Origin: an uncultured Pelagibacteraceae bacterium
GTDB lineage: Bacteria; Pseudomonadota; Alphaproteobacteria; Pelagibacterales; Pelagibacteraceae
Assembly (NCBI GenBank): GCA_902629935.1
Contig: CACOSU010000002.1
Coordinates: 104,704 to 168,703, forward strand
Direction: 5' to 3'
Length of the DNA stretch: 64,000 bases
Shown here piece after piece: positions 54,992 to 63,256 of this stretch. Both the position numbers and the translations under genes were made by a program. Within the stretch, counting starts at the first letter, position 1. Each line of letters starts with the position of its first letter. The notes under the pieces are model-generated. The model was not told the origin of the DNA. It did not search any database and saw only the letters and a list, made by a program, of their open reading frames with translations.

Positions 54992-57565
54992 TTAAGCAAC
55001 CATACTCTCTGCTTTTTGTAAATCAACAGCCACAAGCTGACTAATTCCTTTTTGAGGCATAGTTACACCATAAAGTCTGTTCATTTTTGACATAGTTAAA
55101 GCATGATGAGTAACAATTATAAATTTGGTATTGGTTATTTTAATTAGTTCCTCAAGTAGACTACAAAATCTTGTAACGTTAGCATCGTCAAGTGGTGCAT
55201 CAACTTCATCTAACACACAAATAGGCGAAGGGTTTGTTAAAAATACTGCAAAGATTAAAGATAGGGCAGTCAATGCTTGTTCACCTCCTGATAACAAAGT
55301 TATAGATTGGAGTCTTTTTCCTGGAGGACTAACTAACATTTCTAAACCTGCTTCAAGTGGATCATCAGAGTCCACTAATTCTAATTTGGCATTTCCACCA
55401 TTAAAAAGTTTTGTATAAACTTCATTAAATTTTCTATTAACTTTTTCAAAAGCTTCAATTAATCTTTCCCTTCCTTTTTGATTAAGTTCATTAATACTAT
55501 CTTTAAGTTTTACGATAGCAGTAACAAGATCGGCACGATCCTGTTCCATTTTTTTTATCTCTTCTTCATATTTACTTGTTTCTTCATCTGCTTTTAAATT
55601 TACAGATCCTAATTTTTCTCTTTCTTGTTTTTTCTTATCTAAAGCATCTTCTTGATCCACTGGATTTGGAAGTTCCTCCACTCCATTCAAATTTGAATTT
55701 TCTAAAATATTATCTTCATTCAAATTTAACTCAGAACTAATTCTATCAAGGAGATCATTTTTTCTTTTTTGCAAGCCCTCAATTGTAGCTCCTGAACTTG
55801 CTTTTCTCTCTCTAATTTGAATAGATTGTTCTTGTATTTCATTTAACTGTGCTCTTAACATTTCAATTTTTTGATCTGTTTCGTCTATAATCGCTTCATT
55901 ATCAATTTTTTCTTTATCTGAAATTCGTAAATTTTCTGAAATTTGACCTTTTCTTTCTGCCTGCACTCTAGGTTGGTTTTCTAAATCACTTAATTGTTTT
56001 GATAATTTTTCTTTTCTTTGTGTTAGTTCATTAACCATTTTCTCTGAGTTAGTTAACAAATTTTTCCAACTTTCAATTTCTGTTTCAATGGTTTTAATTC
56101 TCTCATTTCTTTTTAGAGACTCATTTTTAATTGATTGATTTTTACTATATGCGTCAGCATATTTTTCTTGGAGTAATTTTATATTTTTCGATTTTTCACT
56201 AACTCCTAATAATTCACTTCTAGATCTCTCATTTTTTAAATCATTCAAAAATCTATCTAGCTCCATATTGCATCTATCTAGAAGTGTTACTGCTTGATTT
56301 ATTTCATTACTATCTATTAATTCTTTTACCCTTGATATAGTATTTTTTATATTTCTTATTGGACCAACACTTATACTTACAGTTTCTTCAGCTAAATTCT
56401 TTACAACTTCATCAACAACTCTTTGTTCCTCTTTAAGTATATTTTTTGCACTTTCCAACTCTTCATTAGATAATTTTTCTGTTTCAAAATATTTTGAATC
56501 TGTATCAATTAATTCAGTTTTTTCTTCCTTCAATCTTTTTTCATTTGAGTTTGCATCTATAATAATCCCTTTTTCTCTCGTGATATCATCATCAAGTGTT
56601 TGAATTGATTTTTTAATGCTTTCTATCTCATCTTGAATTCTTGTATTTTCCTCATCTAAACTTTGAAGTTCTAAGTTCAGTCTTTGAATTCTTGATAAAT
56701 TTTCTATATTTTTTTCTCTAAGTGGATTAACTTTATCTATAAAAGATTTAATTAAGTTTTCTAATTCAGATATTTTGTTATTAAATCCTTCTACTTCTCC
56801 TTCTGCCTCAGTATTAATTTCATTTTCTATTCTAATTTCTTTTTCTATTTCTAATAATTTTAAATAATATAAACCTGCTTCAATTTTTTTAATTTGATCT
56901 GAAATTAGTTTGTATTTTGTAGCCTCTTCAGCTTGTTTTTGAAGATTTGCTAATTGTTTTTCTTGCTGTCTTCTTAATTCATCCGCTCTTTTTAAATTAT
57001 TCTCAGCCGCACCTAATCTTAATTCAGCCTCATGTCTTCTTACGTGCAAACCAGATATTCCTGCAGCTTCTTCTAATATAGCTCTTCTATCCGTCGGTTT
57101 TGCAGTTACTAAAGCACCAATTCTTCCTTGACTGATCATGGATGGTGAGTGTGCACCAGTAGAGAGATCTGCAAAAAACATTTGAGCATCTCTTGCTCTT
57201 ACTTCTTTATCATTTATGTAAAATTTAGATCCTTTATCTTTTTCTATTTTTCGTCTAACTTGTATATGTTCTAACTCGCGATATTGAATTGGACCTTCTT
57301 TATCTTTGTTTTTAACTTCTATTGCAACTTCTGCAATATTTTTTGATGCTTTATTTGATGTTCCTGAAAAAATTACATCCTCCATACCAGAGCCACGCAT
57401 ACTTTTTGCAGAGGTCTCACCCATAACCCATCTTAAAGATTCCACAATGTTTGATTTCCCACAACCGTTTGGGCCAACTATACCAGTTAAACCATCCTCA
57501 ATTAAGAAGTTCGTTTTTTCCGCAAATGATTTAAATCCGTTTAATTGGATTTTTTTAAACTCCAT
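54992..57565 (-). CDS. smc: SMC chromosome-segregation ATPase, short form with no visible hinge
   Basis: Condensin-type ATPase that compacts and segregates DNA. The N-terminal head has Walker A GPNGCGKSN (residues 32-40) and the Q-loop region; the C-terminal head has LSGGEQ (758-763) and Walker B CVLDEVDAPLDD (783-794). The protein is 857 aa, about 300 short of typical bacterial SMC (1150-1200). The interior (about 180-680) is almost all charged coil. It lacks the glycine-rich folded hinge that normally dimerises two subunits. Both ATPase halves look intact. I cannot rule out a very divergent hinge; the interval about 395-460 (VSISVGPIRNIKNTISRVKE and after) is the least coil-like. Between dsbA-like and atpI genes. 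Confidence 0.93.
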   Translation of the reverse strand: MEFKKIQLNGFKSFAEKTNFLIEDGLTGIVGPNGCGKSNIVESLRWVMGETSAKSMRGSGMEDVIFSGTSNKASKNIAEVAIEVKNKDKEGPIQYRELEHIQVRRKIEKDKGSKFYINDKEVRARDAQMFFADLSTGAHSPSMISQGRIGALVTAKPTDRRAILEEAAGISGLHVRRHEAELRLGAAENNLKRADELRRQQEKQLANLQKQAEEATKYKLISDQIKKIEAGLYYLKLLEIEKEIRIENEINTEAEGEVEGFNNKISELENLIKSFIDKVNPLREKNIENLSRIQRLNLELQSLDEENTRIQDEIESIKKSIQTLDDDITREKGIIIDANSNEKRLKEEKTELIDTDSKYFETEKLSNEELESAKNILKEEQRVVDEVVKNLAEETVSISVGPIRNIKNTISRVKELIDSNEINQAVTLLDRCNMELDRFLNDLKNERSRSELLGVSEKSKNIKLLQEKYADAYSKNQSIKNESLKRNERIKTIETEIESWKNLLTNSEKMVNELTQRKEKLSKQLSDLENQPRVQAERKGQISENLRISDKEKIDNEAIIDETDQKIEMLRAQLNEIQEQSIQIRERKASSGATIEGLQKRKNDLLDRISSELNLNEDNILENSNLNGVEELPNPVDQEDALDKKKQEREKLGSVNLKADEETSKYEEEIKKMEQDRADLVTAIVKLKDSINELNQKGRERLIEAFEKVNRKFNEVYTKLFNGGNAKLELVDSDDPLEAGLEMLVSPPGKRLQSITLLSGGEQALTALSLIFAVFLTNPSPICVLDEVDAPLDDANVTRFCSLLEELIKITNTKFIIVTHHALTMSKMNRLYGVTMPQKGISQLVAVDLQKAESMVA

Positions 57566-57573
57566 GCACTAAC

Positions 57574-58152
57574 TTATATCAGTTTTTCAAGTGCTTTTTT
57601 CAAATTTTTGTAATTTAGAGTTTTTTCAAATTTTTTGTCGTTAATAATTATCGTAGGAGTTGCGTTCACTTTGAAGTTCTTTGCTCCATCGATTCGATCG
57701 TTCAGTACAAAATCCTCAATTTCCTTATTATTAACGCAGGCATCAAAATCAATAGCAAAACCCTCGTTTTTCAAAAATATTTGAAGATTTTTATTTGCCT
57801 CTTCAACTGTACTACCCTTGACCCATTTTTGTTGGTTAGCATATAAGCTTTCAAGGATATCTGAATTTCCATCGTTCCTACATTGAGAAATTTTTGATGC
57901 ATTAAAAGCTGCTATGTCTAATGGAAAGTGTCTAAACTCTATCTTTACTATTCCAGTATCAAGAAATTCTTTTTTTAGTTCAGGGAATACATTTTTATGA
58001 AAATTAGCACAGTGACTGCATGTTAATGACTCAAAAGCGATAATTGTTATTTGTGCATTTTCATTGCCAACTGTTATTCTTTTAATATTCTCAGCTTGTA
58101 AATTTGAAATTGTAGTTAAAAAAATTACCAATAAGAATATAATTTTTTTCAT
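57574..58152 (-). CDS. DsbA-family thiol-disulfide protein
   Basis: A 192-aa periplasmic thioredoxin-fold protein with signal peptide (MKKIIFLLVIFLTTISNLQA). The active site is CSHC in SLTCSHCANFHKNVFP. The cis-proline segment is NATPTIIIND near the C-terminus. It may oxidise or isomerise disulfides; no DsbB is nearby. It overlaps dciA by four bases and precedes smc by 8. Confidence 0.93.
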   Translation of the reverse strand: MKKIIFLLVIFLTTISNLQAENIKRITVGNENAQITIIAFESLTCSHCANFHKNVFPELKKEFLDTGIVKIEFRHFPLDIAAFNASKISQCRNDGNSDILESLYANQQKWVKGSTVEEANKNLQIFLKNEGFAIDFDACVNNKEIEDFVLNDRIDGAKNFKVNATPTIIINDKKFEKTLNYKNLKKALEKLI

Positions 58153-58637
58153 TTTTCTTTAAAAACCTTTGTTAATTCAGTCAATGACTTCTTGATTTTA
58201 TCGTTCTTAACATTTTTAATTTTATCTTGATATTTCTTAATTGCCACATTTTCAACCTCGGTATCACTCGAGCTTTTAATTTCCTGTTCATCATCAAAAC
58301 TTATAAATTTAAGTTTTTCAACAACAGAATAGCCAAAAAAGTTATTAATTTTATCTAAAATGTTTTTTTTTGAATATTCCATGTCAACTTCATGTCCTCT
58401 TTTAACCATAATAACTAAAGTGCTGACGCCAAATCTATTCGAGTTTTTGAATGTTTTTGGGTAACAGACTTTAAAAAGTTCAACTCCTACTATGTATTTC
58501 CAGTTATTTAAAGTTTCTGAATAAATATGACCTTTTTTATTAATAATTTTTTTAACATTTTTTGGCAAAGTGTCTTTAAAAGATCTTAGTCCTTGAATGG
58601 ATTGGCTTCTCTGCTTAGTATTATTTTTAAATTGCAT
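58149..58637 (-). CDS. dciA: DciA/DUF721-family helicase-loading protein
   Basis: DciA-like proteins (DUF721) load the replicative helicase in bacteria lacking DnaC. The 162-aa protein has the N-terminal KH-like domain with NNWKYIVGVELFKVCYPKTF. A segment LVIMVKRGHEVDMEYSKKNI lies near the middle, and a basic C-terminal tail follows. I set the start at 58637; an in-frame ATG at 58649 would add four residues and overlap mutY. The start is back-to-back with the divergent mutY start in CATATG. Coupled to the dsbA-like gene by ATGA. Confidence 0.83.
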   Translation of the reverse strand: MQFKNNTKQRSQSIQGLRSFKDTLPKNVKKIINKKGHIYSETLNNWKYIVGVELFKVCYPKTFKNSNRFGVSTLVIMVKRGHEVDMEYSKKNILDKINNFFGYSVVEKLKFISFDDEQEIKSSSDTEVENVAIKKYQDKIKNVKNDKIKKSLTELTKVFKEK

Positions 58638-59621
58638 ATGAATAATCAAATAATAGCAAATAAAATTCTTAATTGGTATGATATTAATAAGCGTATCTTA
58701 CCTTGGAGAAAAAAAGTTTCAAACAGAAAAAAACAATATTACACTTTGGTAAGTGAGTTTATGTTGCAGCAAACACAGGTTGCTACAGTAATACCTTATT
58801 TTAAAAAATTTATTAAAAATATTCCAGATCTAGAAACACTAGCAACTTTTGATGATCAAAAATTAGTAAAGTATTGGGAAGGTTTAGGTTATTATTCAAG
58901 AGTAAGAAACTTAAAAAAAACAGCCCAAGTCATAATCAAAGATTTCAATAAAAATATACCATCTAATTTTTTAGATTTAAAATCCCTACCAGGAATTGGC
59001 GATTATACAGCCAGTGCAATTTCAGCTATTGCTTTTAATAAACCATTTATTCCTTTAGATGGAAATATTGAGAGAGTTCTGAAAAGGTATTTATATTTAA
59101 AAAAAGAACATCAAATTACCAAAGAAAACTTACATGAAGAAAAAAAAATATTTGGTTTAACAAATAGATCTAGTGATTATGCTCAAGCATTAATGGAATT
59201 AGGGGCATTAATTTGCAAACCTAACAATCCAAATTGCGATCAATGTCCAATATCGTCTAAGTGTATATCGTTTAAAAATAAAGATTTTGTTTTAAATAAA
59301 ATAAAGAAAAAAAATAAAGACAAGTATTACCTACTCAAAGTTTTTAAAAAAAATCAAAAATACTTATTAATTAAAAATACTGAGTTCAATTTTTTAAAAA
59401 ATTTTGATATTTTTCCCATGAAAGAAATAATTAAACCAAAAAATTTTAATAAGGATATAAATATCAAATTATCAAATATGAATATGAATATAAAAATAGA
59501 ATATAATAATTTAGTTAAATCAGTAATTACATCAAATTGGATAGACCCTAAGAATTTACATAAATATACCTTACCAACTTTTACAAAAAAGATTGTAAAT
59601 TTTCTAGAAAATCATAAATGA
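58638..59621 (+). CDS. mutY: Adenine DNA glycosylase
   Basis: Removes adenine mispaired with 8-oxoguanine. The 327-aa protein has the catalytic Glu in VSEFMLQQTQVATVIPYF. The helix-hairpin-helix LPGIGDYTASAISAIAF includes the catalytic Asp region. The iron-sulfur cluster is C-X6-C-X2-C-X5-C in CKPNNPNCDQCPISSKC. The C-terminal 8-oxoG-recognition part is short and Lys/Asn-rich. I chose ATG 58638; a reading from TTG 58593 would invade dciA. Coupled to the next gene by ATGA. Confidence 0.96.
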   Translation: MNNQIIANKILNWYDINKRILPWRKKVSNRKKQYYTLVSEFMLQQTQVATVIPYFKKFIKNIPDLETLATFDDQKLVKYWEGLGYYSRVRNLKKTAQVIIKDFNKNIPSNFLDLKSLPGIGDYTASAISAIAFNKPFIPLDGNIERVLKRYLYLKKEHQITKENLHEEKKIFGLTNRSSDYAQALMELGALICKPNNPNCDQCPISSKCISFKNKDFVLNKIKKKNKDKYYLLKVFKKNQKYLLIKNTEFNFLKNFDIFPMKEIIKPKNFNKDINIKLSNMNMNIKIEYNNLVKSVITSNWIDPKNLHKYTLPTFTKKIVNFLENHK

Positions 59622-60763
59622 AAAATATCGCAATTATAGGAGCGGGTATTTCAGGTTTATATTTAGCTAATTTATTTAAAGATAACAAAGACTATGAAGT
59701 TACAATTTATGAAAAAAAAAATTTAATAGATATTAATGAAGGATATGGAATACAGTTATCGGTAAATAGTGTAGAACATTTAAACAAAATAGGGTTTAAT
59801 TCTATAACCGAAGAAGAGAAGTTTAACCCAAAAAAAATTGATTTTTACGATCTAAAAAATTTCAAAAAAATTTGTGACTTAGAGATTACAAAATTTAATT
59901 TTGAAAATTGTAAATATACAACATTAAAAAGATCAAAATTACTTCAGTTCTTGATTGATGGACTTGGAGATGAAATAATTAAATATAATTATAATATCAA
60001 TCAAATAGAATATGAGAAAGATAACACAAATTTGAAATTTGATAATGGTGAAAAAAAAACATGTGATTATTTAATTATTTCAGATGGAGTGTTTTCTAAA
60101 GGCAAATCATTAATTTCGGGAAATAAATCAAATGCAATTTATAACAATTCTATTGCTATTAGGGGTACTATTTCAAAAGAAAACCTTCACAATATAAGTG
60201 ATGAAAATGTTTCATTATTTTTAGGATCAGATTTTCATTACGTAGTTTATCCATTAAATAAAGATAAGAATTTTAATTTCATTGGAATATTAAAACACAA
60301 ATTAACTTCAAATGAGCAGAAAAATCATAAACTTTTTGATGAAAAGTTTTTTATAGAAAATATTAAATATAAATTTTCTCAAAGGATTTCCTCAATGATT
60401 TTTGAAAAAATTCATAACATTAAATTTTTTCCTGTTTTTGTAAGTAAAAACTTTTTCAAACCCCCAAAAAATACATTTTTAGTTGGTGATGCTTTTTTTG
60501 CGATTTCTCCCTCATTTGCTCAAGGCGCCTCACAATCGATTGAGGGAGCTGTAGAGTTACACAAAAGTATATTGAATAATAAAAATTTTTTTAATACGAG
60601 ATCTAAAAGGATTAAAATGATCAATAACAGATCAAATTTTAACCAATTTGCTTTTCATTTATCAAATCCTGTGACTACATTTTTTAGAAATATTTTGATG
60701 AAATTTTTAGTTAAAAATAAAAATTTTTTAGAAAATTATTTAGGAAAAATCTATAAAAATTAG
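59618..60763 (+). CDS. FAD-dependent monooxygenase (UbiH/salicylate-hydroxylase-like)
   Basis: A 381-aa aromatic hydroxylase-type flavoprotein. The N-terminal Rossmann motif is IAIIGAGISGLYLANLF. The central DG motif is CDYLIISDGVFSKGKSL, and the second FAD motif GDAFFAISPSFAQGASQSIEGA is near residue 289. Candidate roles are ubiquinone ring hydroxylation or degradation of an aromatic compound; nothing nearby decides between them. Coupled to mutY by ATGA and ending 4 bases inside the ccrM stop (TTAG). Confidence 0.88.
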   Translation: MKNIAIIGAGISGLYLANLFKDNKDYEVTIYEKKNLIDINEGYGIQLSVNSVEHLNKIGFNSITEEEKFNPKKIDFYDLKNFKKICDLEITKFNFENCKYTTLKRSKLLQFLIDGLGDEIIKYNYNINQIEYEKDNTNLKFDNGEKKTCDYLIISDGVFSKGKSLISGNKSNAIYNNSIAIRGTISKENLHNISDENVSLFLGSDFHYVVYPLNKDKNFNFIGILKHKLTSNEQKNHKLFDEKFFIENIKYKFSQRISSMIFEKIHNIKFFPVFVSKNFFKPPKNTFLVGDAFFAISPSFAQGASQSIEGAVELHKSILNNKNFFNTRSKRIKMINNRSNFNQFAFHLSNPVTTFFRNILMKFLVKNKNFLENYLGKIYKN

Positions 60764-61830
60764 TTTTTTGAAATTAATCTTTGTCTCAAGTAATCTATTG
60801 GATATATTTGTCCATTAATATCGCAATGCCAATAGGTCCATCCGTTACAACTCTCTGCACCTAAAATGGTAGCTGCAACCTTATGAATAGAGCCTTCCGC
60901 TTGATCGTGTTTTATACTACCATCTGCCATAATTCTGGCTGTTATTTTTTTCTTGTTATCAAAGATATTAGTTCCAGGCTTAATTATTCCAAGTTCAACT
61001 AATGTCCCAAATGGTATTCTTGGCTTGGATCTATTATTTTTAAGTGTATCTAGTAGATCATCCTCGATTGGTTTCGTATTTTTTATTCTCTGGCTGGCTG
61101 CTTTGAAATATTGTTTTTCTTTTTCTATACCAAAATAGTTTCTACCTAGTTTTTTTGCAACCTTAGCTGTTGTTCCTGATCCTAAAAAAGGGTCAAGTAT
61201 AAGGTCATTTTTATTAGATGTAGCTAGTAAAATTCTATGCAATAGCGCTTCTGGTTTTTGTGTGGAATGAATTTTTTTTCCATTCTTTTTAAGTCTTTCA
61301 GAGCCATTGCATATTGGAATGTTCCAATTAGATCTCATTTGTATATCGTCATTTAAACATTTTAAAGATTGATAATTGAATGTGTATTTTGATTTTTCAC
61401 TTTTAGACGCCCATATTAAAGTTTCATGAGCATTAGTAAAACGTGTTCCTCTAAAGTTTGGCATTGGATTGTTTTTATTCCAAATGACATCGTTTAAAAT
61501 CCAGAATCCTAAATTTTGGATTGCTGTGCCAACTCTAAAAATATTATGGTAGCTTCCTATAACCCAAATAGCGCCATCCTTTTTTAAAATTCTTTTGCAT
61601 TCACTGAGCCATTCATAAGTGAAATCATCATATTTTTTAAAATTTTCAAATTGATCCCATTTATCATTCACCGCACTAACCTTTGATCTATCTGGTCTAG
61701 TTAATTCACTTTTTAATTGTAAATTGTAAGGAGGATCAGCAAAAATTAAATCAAAAGTTTCACGTGGAATTTTTTTTAATTCTTCGAGACTATCTCCATT
61801 AATTATTTTATTTGTTAAATCAGTATTCAT
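60760..61830 (-). CDS. ccrM: CcrM cell-cycle DNA adenine methyltransferase (GANTC)
   Basis: Methylates adenine in GANTC and couples methylation state to replication in alphaproteobacteria. The 356-aa enzyme is a beta-class N6-adenine methyltransferase. The catalytic DPPY (residues 32-35, in FADPPYNLQL) comes before the SAM loop DPFLGSGT (213-220). The C-terminal 85 residues include EGSIHKVAATILGAESCNGWTYW, the CcrM extra domain used for site recognition. Alphaproteobacterial marker. Three GANTC sites lie just upstream (61847-61905). Convergent with the monooxygenase. Confidence 0.96.
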   Translation of the reverse strand: MNTDLTNKIINGDSLEELKKIPRETFDLIFADPPYNLQLKSELTRPDRSKVSAVNDKWDQFENFKKYDDFTYEWLSECKRILKKDGAIWVIGSYHNIFRVGTAIQNLGFWILNDVIWNKNNPMPNFRGTRFTNAHETLIWASKSEKSKYTFNYQSLKCLNDDIQMRSNWNIPICNGSERLKKNGKKIHSTQKPEALLHRILLATSNKNDLILDPFLGSGTTAKVAKKLGRNYFGIEKEKQYFKAASQRIKNTKPIEDDLLDTLKNNRSKPRIPFGTLVELGIIKPGTNIFDNKKKITARIMADGSIKHDQAEGSIHKVAATILGAESCNGWTYWHCDINGQIYPIDYLRQRLISKN

Positions 61831-61846
61831 TTGTAAAAATTAATTA

Positions 61847-61905
61847 GACTCTATATGGATTCTACGGTCAACCTGAGATTGAAAAATTTGGATTCGATTT
61901 GTGTT
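61847..61905. promoter_or_regulatory. ccrM: Cluster of three GANTC sites before ccrM
   Basis: GACTC at 61847-61851, GATTC at 61858-61862 and GATTC at 61901-61905 lie 17, 28 and 71 bases before the ccrM ATG. The first two are one helical turn apart. All are targets of CcrM itself. Caulobacter ccrM also carries GANTC sites near its start that report methylation state to the promoter. Feedback control here is inferred from position. Confidence 0.6.
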
Positions 61906-61953
61906 TTTATATTAGATGATAACTAGATGTTGTGTTAATTTATTTTCCTTTGT

Positions 61954-62526
61954 TTAATTAACAACAGCCTTGATTTTATATATTGGAGAGAAAGTTTTTC
62001 TATGATGTTTGGTAATACCTAGTTTTTTTAGAGCTTTTAAGTGCTGTCTTGTTCCATACCCAAAGTTTTTATCCCAATCGTAACCTTTATTTTTTTTTGA
62101 TAAGGCGGCTATAAACTTATCCCTTGATACTTTTGCAATTATAGAAGCTGCAGAAATAGAGGGAACTTTTTTATCTCCTCTAATTACTGATTTTAAATTA
62201 TAATTTTCTAATTCTGGAATTTTGTTTCCATCTATTAGAATGTGCGTTGGTTTTTTCTTTAGTTTTTTGATAGCTCTTTTCATAGCTAGCAAACTTGCTT
62301 GTAATATATTCAGATTTTCTATTTCTTTGACAGAAGCTTTCCCTATAGACCATGCAGAATTTTTTTTTATGTAACCACATAGATACTCTCTCTTTTTTTT
62401 ACTTAATGATTTTGAGTCTTTTAATAATTTAGTATTAATTGATTTTTTTAAAATTACAGCTGAAGCATAAACAGGCCCAACTAAACTTCCTCTACCAACT
62501 TCATCAACTCCAGCGATTATTTTCAT
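61954..62526 (-). CDS. rnhB: Ribonuclease HII
   Basis: Cuts RNA in hybrids and initiates ribonucleotide excision. The 190-aa protein begins MKIIAGVDEVGRGSLVGPVYA with the catalytic Asp-Glu pair. SAASIIAKVSRDKF contains a further conserved segment. C-terminal motifs GYGTRQHLKALKKLG are typical. I chose ATG 62526; the codon before it is TTG. The start overlaps the glycosylase stop as TGATG. The 123 bases between it and ccrM hold the GANTC cluster. Confidence 0.95.
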   Translation of the reverse strand: MKIIAGVDEVGRGSLVGPVYASAVILKKSINTKLLKDSKSLSKKKREYLCGYIKKNSAWSIGKASVKEIENLNILQASLLAMKRAIKKLKKKPTHILIDGNKIPELENYNLKSVIRGDKKVPSISAASIIAKVSRDKFIAALSKKNKGYDWDKNFGYGTRQHLKALKKLGITKHHRKTFSPIYKIKAVVN

Positions 62527-63245
62527 CAAATTTTTAACTTAAGATCTTTAATTTTGTCTCTAATTTTCTTTAAATCTTCCCATGATTGTTTTTTATTTTC
62601 TGGAAAACGAATTAGATAAGATGGATTAAAAGTTATCATTAAAGGGAATGTTTTATTTTTTAAAATAACTTCCTTCCAATTTCCTCTTTCATCAGATATT
62701 TTTTCACTTATTCCTGTTACAGCCTCCATCGCTGAACTTCCCATTAATACAATAATCTTTGGGTTTATAATTAATATATGCTCCTTCAAAAATACTGAGT
62801 ATCTTTTAATTTCGGTTGAGGTTGGTTTTCTGTCATTAGGTGGTCTAAAATTGATTGCATAACTTGTGTAAATATTTTGTCTCTTAATATTTATGGCTAT
62901 AAGCATTTTGTTAAGAAGTTCGCCAACTTCACCTCTAAATGGGACGCCTAATTTTTCTTCCTCAGCCCCAGGAGCCTCTCCAATTAGCATTAAAGGGCTA
63001 TTTAAATTTCCCTCACCTAAAATAATTTTGTTTGAATTTTCTTTCAATTTACACTTTTCAAGTGAATTTATTTGATTCTTTAAATTTTTAAGTATTTCTT
63101 CTTTATTAATTTGCTGAGTATCATCATTCATTTCCAAAATATTAAATCTATTTATCGGTTTATCAGCAAATAAAAATTTTGGCTCAATTGTATTTATTAG
63201 TTCTTGGTTTAATTTGGTATTTTGATTTATTACTTTTTTAGTCAT
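62526..63245 (-). CDS. Uracil-DNA glycosylase, family 4-like
   Basis: A 239-aa enzyme of the uracil-DNA glycosylase superfamily. Motif A is LIGEAPGAEEEKLGVPFRG and the second conserved block is SYAINFRPPNDRKPT. Motif B reads FNPSYLIR, where family 4 enzymes have a His before Pro-Ser. Only one Cys occurs in the protein, so the four iron-sulfur ligands of classical family 4 are absent. It would excise uracil arising from cytosine deamination. The N-terminal 70 residues are poorly conserved. It starts 11 bases from the divergent TPR gene and overlaps rnhB by one base. Confidence 0.85.
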   Translation of the reverse strand: MTKKVINQNTKLNQELINTIEPKFLFADKPINRFNILEMNDDTQQINKEEILKNLKNQINSLEKCKLKENSNKIILGEGNLNSPLMLIGEAPGAEEEKLGVPFRGEVGELLNKMLIAINIKRQNIYTSYAINFRPPNDRKPTSTEIKRYSVFLKEHILIINPKIIVLMGSSAMEAVTGISEKISDERGNWKEVILKNKTFPLMITFNPSYLIRFPENKKQSWEDLKKIRDKIKDLKLKI

Positions 63246-63256
63246 AGTATGGTCAT

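Noticed and set aside
61921..61960. CtrA site (TTAA-N7-TTAA) between rnhB and ccrM
   Set aside because: TTAA occurrences are there but none with 7-base spacing; TTAA is common in such AT-rich DNA.
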